Assembly (NCBI GenBank): GCA_029448655.1
Contig: JACCLO010000004.1
Location: 4,092,001-4,156,000 of the forward strand
Reading direction: 5' to 3'
Source: Wolfiporia cocos
Lineage: Eukaryota; Basidiomycota; Agaricomycetes; Polyporales; Phaeolaceae
DNA length: 64,000 nucleotides
A program made the position numbers and the translations under genes. Shown here piece by piece: positions 35,286-46,798 of this stretch; positions within the stretch are counted from its first letter, which is position 1, and every line of letters begins with the position of its first letter. The notes below the pieces were generated by a model. It had not been told where the DNA came from. It saw only the letters and a list, made by a program, of their open reading frames with translations, and did not search any database.

Positions 35286-35359
35286 CTCCTATATGATCTC
35301 ATCCTATCTGCATAATCCTACATTCCATCTCATATCTCATCCCCAGCCTTGCACCCAAG

Positions 35360-35944
35360 ATGCCTAACCAATCAATTGTTCTGATCTTACCTGGGGGGTT
35401 CAAAGATTGCTACAAAGTTACTGGTGAGTCAGATTACTTAGCATAACATCTCACTTGGACTTATGGAATTTAGCAAACAACCTGGACTCATTCATGGCAA
35501 GCCTGAAAGAGGACATGAAAGATCATATACCTGAGGAATTCCTTGTCCAATACAACTTGACAGAGAAGCCCAGAGATCTCATTTTACTGGATTCAGGTGA
35601 GTTATAAAGCCAACAAAGAACACATTCTAACATAAGTAACAGATGATGCTTTCAAAGAATTTCATGAAGAGCTGGGCCATAGCAATACCTATGAGCTCAT
35701 TGTCAAACAAACTCAGAGACGAACTCAGAGAGAAGAGCTCATAGAACGTATTGAGGATGTAGCTCGCAAAGCAGTTCAGAAAAATGCTGCTGCACTGAAG
35801 GTAGCTTCGAAGAATATGATGCAAGCTGCGATAAAGAAAGCACTTAAGGATGTCCTGGGGGAGGATCTGAAGGGTATTGCTGAGGAAGCCAGAAATGAGG
35901 AATTGAGGAGTATGGCAGAAGCGGCAGTGAAGGAGGTCTCTTAA
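35360..35944 (+). CDS. A/T-rich orphan gene, possible PB1/ubiquitin-like N-terminus plus helical tail
   Basis: Three exons, 35360-35423, 35474-35596 and 35643-35944, have canonical GTGAGT donors and AG acceptors and join in phase to 162 aa. Residues 1-80 (MPNQSIVLILPGG, then FLVQYNLTEKPRDLILLDSD and AFKEFHEEL) resemble the strand-helix-acidic-loop pattern of a PB1 or other beta-grasp domain; this is inference from pattern only. Residues 90-162 are Lys/Ala/Glu-rich amphipathic helix (ARKAVQKNAAALKVASKNMM, AAIKKALKDVLGEDLKGIAE), likely coiled coil. The codons are clearly A/T-richer than those of all neighbours. It sits directly beside a transposon island. It looks intact; function unknown. It may be transferred, recently born, or carried with mobile DNA. 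Confidence 0.7.
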
Positions 35945-36664
35945 TGGTACTTGGGAAAAGTACATATTTGGTACCTGAGCTCCTCATCTTGCGGATAGGA
36001 CATACATACATAGTGTCTATATAGGCTCAAACGTAGCATCCAGGCTTAGTAACATGCTTATATCATGATGTGAATCGCAGAGTCCGTCACAAAAGAGGTT
36101 ACAAAGTCACATGTTCACGCGTGATATATGGGCTGTTGCTGTTAACTTGGGAGTGCGTGCGCGTCGGGCGCAGCGCGCGGGTGCGCTAGGATAGGGGGCG
36201 AATACACCGGAACTTCGGAGTTGTTGGTGGTCAGTAAGGCATGGCCGTTGTCCGGCGCGACCTGAATTTCAACACGGGCTGCAATGTAGGCATTCTGATG
36301 CAATGGACCCTTTAACTTAATCATATTCAAGTTTGGTGTAGTCTTTACGAACAAATAACATACATACTCAAACTCGATATGAAGATTAGACGAAGGTTAA
36401 GCGCGTAAGCGTCGACGCCAGTCGGCACTTCCTCGTTAGGTACTCGCCTGTACATAGAGTCCAGAATCTGACATAGATAAAGTATTACCTTGCCACTCGA
36501 ACACAAGCTCACATAGTACCTCGCCCACATTGGAAGATCCGTGTTAATCCCTAAATGTTATAGTAATTTATGAATACCGTGACCCTAGTTCCAACGGGTA
36601 TACAATCTACTGGATGTCACGTTGATAAGGCCAAGCAGAGGTTCAAGAGCCAACTAAGCAGTCC
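35945..36664. other. intergenic with a possible gene remnant
   Basis: Minus-strand protein-like pieces are seen at 36530-36345 (MWARYYVSLCSSGK, DSMYRRVPNEEVPTGVDAYA) and 36354-36142 (PNLNMIKLKGPLHQNAYIAA, ending DAHALPS). They lie in different frames, and the only intron between parts of the first would be 21 nt, which is too short. I read this as a decayed or unresolved small gene of unknown family rather than a callable one. Confidence 0.35.
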
Positions 36665-37551
36665 TCAACCCAGCATGAGGATAGCGGAAGACCCAGCAAC
36701 CAGTAGAGAAACGAGAGGGAACGCGCTCAATTTCCCGACGCCACTATTCTTGGTATCTTGTGACACGCCGGAAGTGGTGGAGGGGGCAGCAGTCGAGGAC
36801 ACTGGCACGCGCGTCATGGACGAGCCGGTGCTCGACGTATCGGCGTTGGAACTCGACGAGTCCGCAGTCGGCACCGACGCTGGAGACACGGTTCCGTAGG
36901 ACGCATAGCCGCTGCCCCAGACTCCCCCATCGCTCGTCCCGGCGGTCGCGAAGCTCGTGCTGTAGTAGGTGGCGGACGTCGGGGTGGTGGCAATTGCAGC
37001 GGTGCCGGTGGCCTTGCCGCCACCCTGGATGGCGAAGGACTGGACCACCTCCTCGACTGTGTACGTCGTGGTGTATCCGCCAATTCCGTAAGCATCGGGC
37101 ACTGCTACACCGTCAACGCAGACAGCGATTCCGTTGTTGATCTGGCAACTCTCGCTCATTTCGGCGCCGATACTGGGATCTTCGTAGTACAACGAAGCGG
37201 TGGCGGATGCTTCGACGAGGGTGGCTAGATTGATGTAGAGTAAATATTCAGTGCGCCTTGGGAATGATGCGAGAATCAGGACTTACCAGGACCAAAGATT
37301 CCATATTGGTCGAGAGTTCCACTGGTCACACCTGGGGCGATGATGTATGTGGTGGCTCCGTCGGACCCAACGCCAAGTTCATTGACTGTGATTGGCTGGG
37401 GGTCAAAACCAGGAACATACAGGGAGCTGGTTGCGCTAGCATCTGATAAAAAATACATGTCAGCGAGCTTTTAGACGAAACGGAATATCAGCTTACAACG
37501 CGCGCAAAGAGAAAGAGAAACCAGTAACTTGAAGTATCCAGAGATAGCCAT
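36665..37551 (-). CDS. GPI-anchored Ser/Thr-rich cell-surface protein
   Basis: Predicted wall or plasma-membrane protein of 256 aa. Exons: 37551-37497, 37442-37287, 37224-36665, in phase. The N-terminus MAISGYFKLLVSLSLCA is a signal peptide. The mature part contains two similar segments, SSLYVPGFDPQPITVNELG with GSDGATTYIIAPG, and later MSESCQINNGIAVCVDGVAV and YTTTYTVEEVVQSF, with few cysteines. Residues 175-230 are Ser/Thr/Ala-rich and likely O-mannosylated. The extreme C-terminus (LSAFPLVSLLVAGSSAILML) is a hydrophobic tail with no charged residue after it, the usual GPI-attachment signal. I do not recognise a named family; a structural or adhesion role is inferred from architecture. Confidence 0.78.
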
Positions 37552-38307
37552 GGCTCAAAATTTTGAACGAGTGTACAGAGAGAATGAGTGAACTTGTCGG
37601 CGAGGACGCGACGTCGTCTGAACGGGAAATGGGACGGGGAGTACGATGCCTGTACGCAAATCTCGTTGCCGTGGAAAGCAACTTTATACATTTTCTGTGC
37701 CTGGCCCATCAGGACATTTCGCAGGCGGCGATGCCGGCATCGCCATCAGGAGTCCTTTGCCCTTGGCACTCTGCCATCAATTCGGACCACTTGCGCAAAG
37801 ATCCACGCACCACGGCCGATTCGCACCTTGTAAGCATCCAATCTTTTGCCACAGGCATCTCGGATGCTGCGTTGATGCGCAGTGTAGGAGTGACTATGAT
37901 AGACTGCTCCACTCTCAGCGTTGCTCATCTCCGTAAGCAGTCTGGCAATCTCGTTCACAATGCCTTCCGCTTTTGGGACGTTTGACTCAGCCTGGGGCAC
38001 AGGCCACGTAGGCGAGGCCGAGGCGCGTCGATCGCGATCGAGCGAGGCCCCAGGCCCGCCCACTAGCGGAGATCAAGATCTCGGTGCCCGTGCGCGTCGC
38101 GTTTGGAGGCGGGATGCATTATATGTCGACAAAGTATGACTAGGCTGCGAAACACGGCAACGACCTACAATATCTCCCCATAATATGACAACTGGAACGT
38201 AAACAATAGTGTGTACCAAGGGAAAGGCTGGACGAGCAGAGTCCGACAACAACAGGGTAGGAGAAACAAACAGGGAGGTAACATGGGTCTGGTCATTGCG
38301 TCGGATG
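37552..38307. other. intergenic, no gene recognised
   Basis: About 0.76 kb between the GPI-protein ATG and the 3' end of the regulator, both on the minus strand. Overlapping frames up to 140 codons on both strands show no motif. The promoter of the GPI protein should lie near 37552-37700. Confidence 0.45.
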
Positions 38308-41300
38308 TCATGAGTTGATGTGCAGTTGGGAGCGTGAATGTGTCTGCGACATCTGCGTGCGGGAGAGGCTGAAGGGGCTGCCCTCGTTCTTGTCTTGCAT
38401 GAACTCGCCAGCACGGCTCTCCTCAGGCAGCTGGGACATCCACATCTGCGGCGTAATCAATCCGCTTCCACCAGCACCGTACACGAAACCGTTGCTGAGG
38501 CTCTCCAACGAGTTCGATGACCCTGCCAGGACGGAGTCGATGGGGAGTTTAGTGAGACGGGGATGGTTACTGACCTGGTACGAGCACGCTATCCCAGAAG
38601 TCCGCACTCAGAATACTGTCCATCGACAGCATGCTCATGTCCACCTGGTTCGGGTTTGGTGCCATCGTCGGCGGGAACGTCGACATGTCCGCGACAGGAC
38701 CCATCTCGCCGTTCGCAAAGAAGCCGGCGAACGGATCGGGCGCGGAAACGGACGAAACCTGGCCGTTGTTCTGCTGCTGCACGTTGACCTCTGATGGAGC
38801 AGGATCATTATGGACGGATGGCGTGGCTTCGCGGGAGGGCTCAGTCTGCGCGGCGGAAGACGTTGTTGACGGCTCGGTGCGGGCGGAGATGAGGGCACGT
38901 AGGAATACGCTGTACAACGCTGGCGTATGCATGGGCGACACTGCCACGCTTTCAAAGATATTCGCAACGTCCTTGACAAGGGAAATAGTCCGTTGTTCAT
39001 GGTCAAGGAATGCCTTAAACTCCGGTCGCAGCAGCTGTGATAACGTCAGCGCACATTCGTCCAACAATATGATGAGTCCAACCTTGAGTAGACTGAGCAC
39101 TGCATATGAGCCCTGTACAAAGAGCGAGTCCGGCGCATACTTCAAGTATCCCAGGGGACCAAACTCGTCGCGGAGCACTGTGACACAATTGACAGCAGAC
39201 GAGTGACAACGCGCGAAGAAATGTCCGATGTCCACCGGCGACTGCTGCAGCGCGTTTTGCAGCCCGAACGAGTTGATCGTGAGCATCGCATAGTGGAAGT
39301 AGAATTTGCAGCTCAATTGCGAGTATTTCCGCGCAAACTCGGTCTTCTCGCCTATAACGAGGTGAGACTCGAGAACGTTTATAATTGTGATCACCGCGCT
39401 GACCTTCTGAGATGTTCCTAATGTGTATCCATTCGTGTTGCCATGCAAGGAGCTGTGTCTCCATCGTCTTGATGACGAGTAGATAGTCGCAATCTTCTTG
39501 CAGGCCGGAAGACGTGCTGGCACCGGAATAGAGCAAGTCAAGACTTCTGGTGAGTATCCGTTGCAGATCCTGTCAAGGAGGTGTCAACAACGAATGCTTG
39601 TATAGAGGCCGAGGTTCTCCTACCGCATAGCCAGCAGTATGCGCATCAGAAGGCATGGCGACAGGCGATCGTGACCACTCCGATGCGTTGCGGATGATGA
39701 AGCTAAGCAGAAATTGTAAGCGTTGCGATCTAGCGGCCAGCGACGATCACGTACTCTTCCTTGATCATGTACGGCTTGCCCATCTGAGCACTGAAACTGC
39801 GATCCAAGATGAAGCACAATATCCACGTCCGTTCCCGATTGTGAATCTCCAAATCGCGGGCCCGTCCCTCTTCGGTATCGCCATTCGGCACCTGTGTCCT
39901 CCGGTGCATATTGAGGTCGATCGCCAACCTGATTTACATAGCACACGTTGGTCAACCAACATGCATGCAGCAGCCAGACTTGAATCACTGACCTGATGCC
40001 CATCCCGAGCAGCATCCACGTCCGATCCTGCTCATACCGCTCCACCGGGCCGCATCCCCACAGGGTGTTGAGCAGGTACGCCTGGACGACCTCGACCGAT
40101 TTGTACCCCTTCGCCGGCACACTGAATGCGAGCTTCTTCGCCAGTTCGGTCAGCCGGGGGTACAGCTCCGGCCGCGCGTCGTAGAAGCGCGACGCGATTG
40201 CGCAAACTGCGCAGGTCTGAGACGGTCAGAACGTAGAGGACTGGAGGAACTGCGTACTGGTCGTCAATAAAAACGGAGAGCGCGAGCAGACCAGCGCGGG
40301 CGTGTGGAAATCAGGGTCAAGTAGAGCGCAATGAACCTGAGCACCTGATTAGCCTATCGAGTCATGTCGTTGGTAAGCTCGAGCGTACATTAATATTCTC
40401 AAAATATCTGAAGGTGACAACGAGATTCAAGTCAACTTTGACACCCAATGGACAAGTGTTGCACCTACATTTTGAACAAAGCTATGACTTCCTCCGTACT
40501 GACGAAGCTAAGCATCTCAGGCTGAATCTGTCGTTCTATATACAAACGTCTCAGCGGCAATATACTCATGGGCCCTTCACTTCGTTATGAGTTCTTGAGC
40601 GGGATAGCCTGCAAGCTAGCACGTACCGGGTTTGAAATAGAGGTCGCTCGCAACTCCCATCCTCGATGACTCCGGATTACGCGCAAGCATAGCGGTCGAC
40701 GCCAGATCGGACTTCGACCCCACCTGTGCCCGCCTATTGGCTAGGCTGGCCTCAGCGAGCAAACCGAGCGGGTTCAAGTTGTCATCCGGTAATGACGGCA
40801 GCTTCGGCGAAGGCGGGGGTTGGTCCAAGTGCCGTCTATGTGACTGCGTAGGCGATTGCGGCGGCGAGGCAAGCAAGGGATGCGTCTCTCCCGACGGTGG
40901 CGGCCGGCCCGCGGGAGATGGCGAGCGTGACGGTCCCTCCGACGGGGGCGCTCCTAACGAGCGGAAGATGGTGTCAAGAGTGCGCTCCATCTTGCGCAGC
41001 GACCGCGTGAGAATCTCGTGTTTTCTTAGGTATCCGTCAGCGTCTGTAGGAGCAGAAGCTGTGGAGAATCGGGTAACTTACTTTGTCGATCGTTTCCCGC
41101 GATTCGACTCCTCGAAGATGCACTCGTGATTGCCAGCTTGACAGCGTTTGCACGGAGGCCCATTTTCTGCGCCTACGCATTTCATCTTGAGGCGACGGCA
41201 GACCGTGCATGCTCTGCAGGGTGTCAGCTGGCACGATCGAGGAAGGAAAGGGCGCGGCGCACCTCGATCCGCGCGTTGGCTTGACCTTTGTTGGTTCATC

Positions 41301-41741
41301 GCCCTTCTCTGCTGTAGGACTGTGCATCTCGTCGCCGTCCTCATCCTTCTCCTTCCGCGGCTTTTTTCGCGCGTCAGCCGATTGTCCTCGGGGAGAGGCA
41401 GTGCGCTTCCCGTTCGCATTCGCGCCCGATGTGCCAGGCGTGTCGGTGGGCGGCGTTGCGACTGGTTCTGAAGCCCGCGAAGAGGGGGACGACAGATTTG
41501 GGACGTTCAGATGAGGCGCGGAGAGTTGGTGCTGAGGCTGCTGGTATGGATAGTACGACGAGGAATATATTTGCAGAGAGGAATCGCCAGGGACTGCAGA
41601 AGAGGACGAAGTGGACGCCATGGGTTGTTCACGCGAGCGAGACCGGTCAAGGGAGTTGGGCGAGTAGGCTGTTTGTTGGTGCTGCGCCGGCGGAACGTAG
41701 TAACCGGGATAATTGGAGGACATGGCTGTTTGTGCAACCAA
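38308..41741 (-). CDS. Zn(II)2Cys6 transcription factor with fungal-specific regulatory domain
   Basis: Nuclear regulator of 929 aa (923 if Met 41723 is used). Thirteen exons: 41741-41263, 41213-41082, 41024-40627, 40574-40469, 40407-40389, 40336-40258, 40206-39993, 39928-39755, 39702-39624, 39569-39404, 39351-39083, 39034-38575, 38522-38308; phases all agree. The first 155 residues are disordered (Ser/Pro/Gln). The zinc cluster is ACTVCRRLKMKC, then PPCKRCQAGNHEC, followed by a coiled coil (KHEILTRSLRKMERTLDTIF). The fungal_trans domain shows PMSILPLRRLYIERQIQPEM, AIASRFYDARPELY, LLNTLWGCGPVERYEQDRTW and LAIDLNMHR. The C-terminus has DFWDSVLVPGSSNS and MWMSQLPEE, probably activating. Exon 5 is 19 nt. 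The intron 39082-39035 is 48 nt, in frame and stop-free. Target genes are unknown. Confidence 0.88.
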
Positions 41742-43446
41742 GCAGAGACTGATGACTCAATTCGCACGGAAAGCAGGCAAAAAGAGGATCCACTATAAGA
41801 TAAGCGCAAGAGACGTTGTCAGTGCCGCCCGTCTTGACACATTCTGCAGCTGAGGAATCGCACAAAGCTGATACGACGTGTCTACACACCTATGAAGCTC
41901 AAGGCGGGCGTTCAAATGAGCCTGTACGCTGCCCTGGGACGAAAATCCGGAAAACTGCTTTCGGCCGAGACTCGGTGATACCTGGCCCCTGTAGGATGTG
42001 GACGAAAGCGGGCCTCGTGGCGGATGAAGGATGCTGCGAGGTCCTTGAGGGAGGAGGAAGGGTATTGAACGGATTGGAGGGAAACTGAAACCTGGGATGG
42101 GATGGTACGGAATGAACAAGCTACTGGACACCTGATGCCATTTCCGAGCTGCGGGCTCCCATAGACGCCCACCGCTCTTCCGCTGTGGCCTGTACCGCTA
42201 TTTCCCGAGCCACAGCCTCTGCGCCCCAAGCTTTATATAATGAAAGCTAGGCTTATTCACGGCTTTTATCTATCTGGGGATGCATGGTGACCACATAAGG
42301 TTCGTTGCCGCCAAGCGACAGCTAGCAAGGCGTGCCCCCCAAACATCTGAATCTGCTTGATTCAGCGGCTTTGGCTGGTACGCATTCAAATGCTCCATGC
42401 CGATTTCTGAAGTCTGCCAATAGTTGCGACGAGTGGATAGTGTATCGTTGTCTCCAAGCGTCACCAGCTCTGTCAGTCGGTATGTGATTGTGAGACCGCT
42501 CGTTAGACCCAAGGATCTCATTGACAGTTTGCCTGGGACACTACGATTACACGGTCCTATTGCTAATATCGTACAGGGCGAAGCCAAAGTTACGGATATG
42601 GCATGTAGCAACAACTAGGCCAATACATAATTCTATAATGCGCTACCACCTACACTTACAGCGTCTGATTTCTGGTCCAGTACAGCCCCCAATCATGCAT
42701 GCAGCACTAACTGCAACGGGAAGGCCATACACCGCCAATCTCTTCATAACATTCTTCTCTGAAACCCGCCAAAGGTAGCTGGTAATTCGGAGTCACCAGG
42801 AGGGACCACAAATTCCCGGTCTACTCTGAGCCCTCTGATACGTGGCTATGGACTAAAGGCAGGATATTAATATTTTACCTCTGGATTCTGGAAGCATCTC
42901 ACGCGCCGGTTTTGACATTTGTCCTTCCAATGCTCACCTGTGGTTATGATAAGTCCTATTTCTGAAACATACCTTCCATGACCAAGCCTTCCCCAACATG
43001 ATTTTGACTTGACTTCCTCGGTCTACGTCATCCGCCCTATAGACGATTGTGGCTGCGCCACAGCAGACACCGGCCACACGCGATCAAGATCGTGCACTGC
43101 GTCCTCACATTGATCGAGCTTCTATAAAGAGCAGCTGTAGTGTTCGCTCGGTTTGATAGTAAGGGATCGATGCCAACAAGGATGCATTCGGAGGTAACGC
43201 ACATGTACACGGTCATGACGATGTTCCTACCATAGTGATCTACAAGAACGGTAAGCTATCGTCCCAATGTCATTGTACGAATCGGTCTCGACAACACACG
43301 CGGGCGGCCCGCAGTATAGTACGCGCGATAATAACATATCTGACAAGATGCTGAGTATGATGTATTTCTGCCATAACAGAGTGCACAGAGTATACTAAGA
43401 TGAAATCATACTGAAAGCTAGGAACACGGAAGGGGATGTTTTGCCC
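41742..43446. other. 1.7 kb intergenic, no gene recognised
   Basis: Lies upstream of the large Zn2Cys6 gene and downstream of CDC4, both minus strand. No coding pattern with sensible introns. The palindrome-like GTGGCTGCGCCAC near 43051 resembles a stretch within the 162-bp MITE but is too short to call a related copy. A long leader or promoter for the regulator is possible. Confidence 0.45.
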
Positions 43447-46234
43447 TCATCGCCGGCGCTGGCCCATGTTGCGTATCCGTGGCCGCGTCGGGGTCTCCTC
43501 GTTGTTCGGCGGGAAACGTAGCAAACTCGAAGGCCCCGCTCCACTTGCGCCGCGCGACGACTCTGGCCGCGCTGAGGGCTGCCGATTTAATGGGAATGGC
43601 GAGGTGACAGACGCCAGGTACCCCCGATCATCCGCCAACATCGGCTCTCCTCCATTCCAATCCACGTATCGCTCCTCGTCCTCCAATGGCGGGTACTCTT
43701 GGTCGTCGTCATCCATGTCCGACGGTCCTGCGCCATCCAGGTCCTGGTCCATCGCGTCCACCTCCGCCTGCTCGATCTCGTCCTCATCCATCTCGTCCTC
43801 GCTCTCCTCGTCGTAGATGCCGCCCGGCGGCTCGCCGATCCACTCCTCATCGCCCTCCTCCGTCGCAAAGTCCCACACATCCAGCACGGTCGCGTCCGCG
43901 CGGTTGCTCGCCGCGACGCACCACCGGCCCTCGAACACGACCTGCCACACGCCGACGATGTTCGTGAGCAGGTCGCGCACCTGTGAGCCGTCGCGGATGT
44001 CCCACATCTTCAACGTGCCGTCGCTCCCGCTCAGCACCTTAAACTCGTCGTGCTGGAAGCACGTGATAGCGCCGTTGTGAGCGGCGAGCGTGTGGTGGTG
44101 CTCGCCTGTGTCGGGATCCCACACACGAAGTGTCGAGTCGGCAGCGGCAGAGACGAGATATGATGGGGACAGGCCAAGTAGGCCAACTAGCGAGGTGTGC
44201 CCTACCAACATATGCTGACACTGGCCGGTTTGCAGATTCCATACTCGGACGGTGCCGTCCATGGACCCAGAACAAGCCAGATTCCGGTTGACGTCAAGCA
44301 CAACGCTATAGACTGTGGGCATATTAGTAAGCATACAAGGGTATAGGATATCATACATACCCTTCTGTGTGTGCCCGCTGAGGACCCACTTGCAATGTCC
44401 GGTGATGATGTCCCATATCCGCACCGAGCAATCGTAGCTGCCAGACACGAGCGTCCGGCCCCGAGCCGCGAGTGCGCGAACGGCATGTTCGTGGCCCTCG
44501 AGATGGAGCTTGTGATATGGGTTGTCCTCCACGTCCTCCTACAATGTTCAAGAACGTCAGGATGAGCAAAGACACAGACTCAGCACATACGCACCTCGGA
44601 TGGGTCGACCTCCGTATCATCCGCTCCATAGCACCTGTACTCCTCATCCCCTGGCCTAGGCAGCGTCCACACCCTGAGAGTATGATCTCTGCTACCCGTC
44701 ACGATCAATGGTCGTTTTGGCCACTTCTCGCGCGTGATGACCCCTCCCTCATTCTCTACCTCGACCATCTCCGGCTTCACGATGGCGAGGCAGCGCACAG
44801 TACTCGTGTGCCCACCGAAGACATGCGTACAGCGCCCGGTCGACAGGTCCCATATGCGCACAGTGCGGTCAGTCGAGCCACTCACCAGCGTGTTCTTTGT
44901 CGCCGCAAGCGCCCATACACCACCCTCGTGACCGTCTAGCGAGCGGAGGAGCTCACCGGTGACAGGTGAGTAGACATGTATTGAATGGTCGTCCGACGCA
45001 GAGATGATGCGCCCGTGAGAGAAGATAAGGCAGGTGACGACGGAACGGCCGTGCGCAGGGAAGGTGATGCGTTTCGGGTTCTGGTTGTTGATCCAGCGGG
45101 TGCGTGTCAGGTGGCGCGACTTAAAGAGGATCTTGTACGGGTGCGGTAGGGGCAGAGCGCCCGGCGCGGGCAGACCCTCCCGACGACGGCGGGCGAAGAT
45201 GGCGTCAGCAAAGGCAATCTCTGAGCTACGCCCAAACCAGATCTTGGTGGCCTTGAGGAGGTCGCGCCAGAGTACAGGATCGGAGTCGATGATTGCACGC
45301 CAGGCTTTGGAGACGCGGGACGCGCGCGCGAGGTCTGAGAACGAGAGATAGCTGAGGATGTGGGAGACGAGTTCCGGAGGAAGAAGCGTGAGGAAGTCGC
45401 GAGCAAGGGTAGGCCCTAGAATCGAGTGCAATGTACGGAGAACAGGCAGGGGTGAATGTCGCAAGAATGTGAGCAAGACATGTGATTGCAGCTGTAGAGG
45501 GAGGCCCGCATAGTGGGAGAGCAATGCTGGTAGTGTGAGCAGGGTCATGAGGGAGATGTCCGGTTGGACTGGCGCTGGGGGTGGCTGTGGAGAGGAATGA
45601 CCACTAGGCGGCGCCGATGGCCAGATGCTCTCGGGTGACGGCGAGCCGTGTGGTGAGGGCAAGGGTGAAGGAGGCGCAGCAGTGTTGATGGGGGGCACGG
45701 GGGCAGGCTTAGCCTTCTTTCGAGGTGGAGTCTTAGGAACGAAGCCAGGAATGGACTCAATACCCTCCATCATCTCCTCGTTGCTGAAGGATCTCTTGCG
45801 CCCGTATCGCTCAATGGCCTCGGCAAGTCCGACTTCTCTCTGCGCCTCGGAGTCCTCATCGCGCTTGAGCATCCTCCAGTGCGCGCCGGCCGCAACCTCC
45901 TCCTCCTCGGGCATCTCGTCTGGACCCGCCTCCCCGTCGCGGAATGTGGCCCGCGAGCCGCCGGGGAAGATGAGGGGAAAGTGACGCAGAGATCGAGGGA
46001 GATGGGCATTGAGCAGAGGGTAGAGTTTGGGGTCTTTCGGAGACGATGGTGCGGGCAGCGGTGGCAGCGGGATGGGCGCGTATGTGGTGGTGGTGGTGGT
46101 AGTCGTCACGACGCTGATGCGACATACGACAGGACGTTAGGCGATGCAATGTAGATGAGACCTGGAGCAGTCAGTACTTACGTTGTCGTGTTGACCGAGG
46201 GGGCAAGCTGAATGAATGGACGGTGGGAGGACAT
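43447..46234 (-). CDS. CDC4: F-box/WD40 substrate receptor of an SCF ubiquitin ligase, CDC4-like
   Basis: Recognises phosphorylated substrates for SCF-dependent ubiquitination, typically cell-cycle regulators. Four exons: 46234-46182, 46113-44595, 44538-44361, 44312-43447, 871 aa. A poly-Thr run follows the first exon. The F-box (about residues 262-305) reads LPPELVSHILSYLSFSDLAR and SKAWRAIIDSDPVLWRDLL. WD repeats start near residue 365, with GRIISASDDHSIHVYS, LVSGSTDRTVRIWDL, VTGSRDHTLRVWTL, LVSGSYDCSVRIWDI, ACSGSMDGTVRVWNL, LVSAAADSTLRVWDP and VLSGSDGTLKMWDI, giving a seven- to eight-bladed propeller. The tail after residue 760 is acidic then Arg-rich. CDC4 is preferred over MET30 because of the F-box-to-WD40 spacing and the order of the repeats, but this is by eye. 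Confidence 0.88.
46082..46113. repeat. trinucleotide tract coding for poly-Thr in CDC4
   Basis: Near-perfect GGT/ACC triplets on the plus/minus strands produce a run of about seven threonines at the start of exon 2 of the CDC4-like gene; a likely length-variable site. Confidence 0.7.
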
Positions 46235-46287
46235 GATGGTGGGGGAAGGAAGAGAGGGTGCGCGGCTGCGGAGATGCCGCAAACAAG

Positions 46288-46504
46288 ATGGAGGTATTCT
46301 ACGAGGACGACGTTTGGACTCGCGTCGAGGCGCGCGCGCGCTTCCGCCACACTTGGGCGGACTTTGAATTCCACGGCCACCTCCAGCAGCGCCTGCAGCC
46401 TTCAGCTTACCATACTCGTCTTATGTTCCGGGTGTTGGCATCAGCTAGCATGTCTCATTTCATCAGTTGGCCAGGCTCAAAACCCTCCAGCAGCAGGGTC
46501 ATAG
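46288..46504 (+). CDS. possible small hypothetical protein between CDC4 and PPIL1
   Basis: ATG 46288 opens a well-biased frame (MEVFYEDDVWTRVEARARFR, then HTWADFEFHGHLQQRLQ) for about 45 codons, followed by possible donors near 46410-46430 and an acceptor CATCAG near 46467. Depending on the donor the protein would be about 55-65 aa. The strong codon bias and the divergent position 53 bp from the CDC4 ATG suggest a real gene, but no family is recognised and the second exon is uncertain. Confidence 0.4.
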
Positions 46505-46798
46505 GCCCATCGATCTCTGATTCGCTCGAACATAAGGCTTCCCGAGATTGTGATACAATTGACTGCGTCTCCAACTACCTCGGATCCTGCTACATTATTG
46601 AATTGTGCTGTAGCAAAGATCTAGATTCATTTAGGTAACTCCGCTGTATAGCAAACGCATTTGCAGAGTGTGGTCAATCGGTTCGTTTGCTCTTGCCTAC
46701 CGATCAAACGCGAAATAGAATGCATGACTCGGCGAATGTAACTGCCAACAACTAGCGTATTGTTTAGCACCAACGGGCACTCACGTCCAAATGTGATC

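Noticed and set aside
35627..35965. 112-codon minus-strand frame
   Set aside because: Antisense shadow of the A/T-rich three-exon gene, which has proper splice sites on the plus strand.
43040..43110. Short similarity (GTGGCTGCGCCAC) to the interior of the 162-bp MITE
   Set aside because: Only about 13 bp and nearly self-complementary; no terminal repeats or target duplication nearby.
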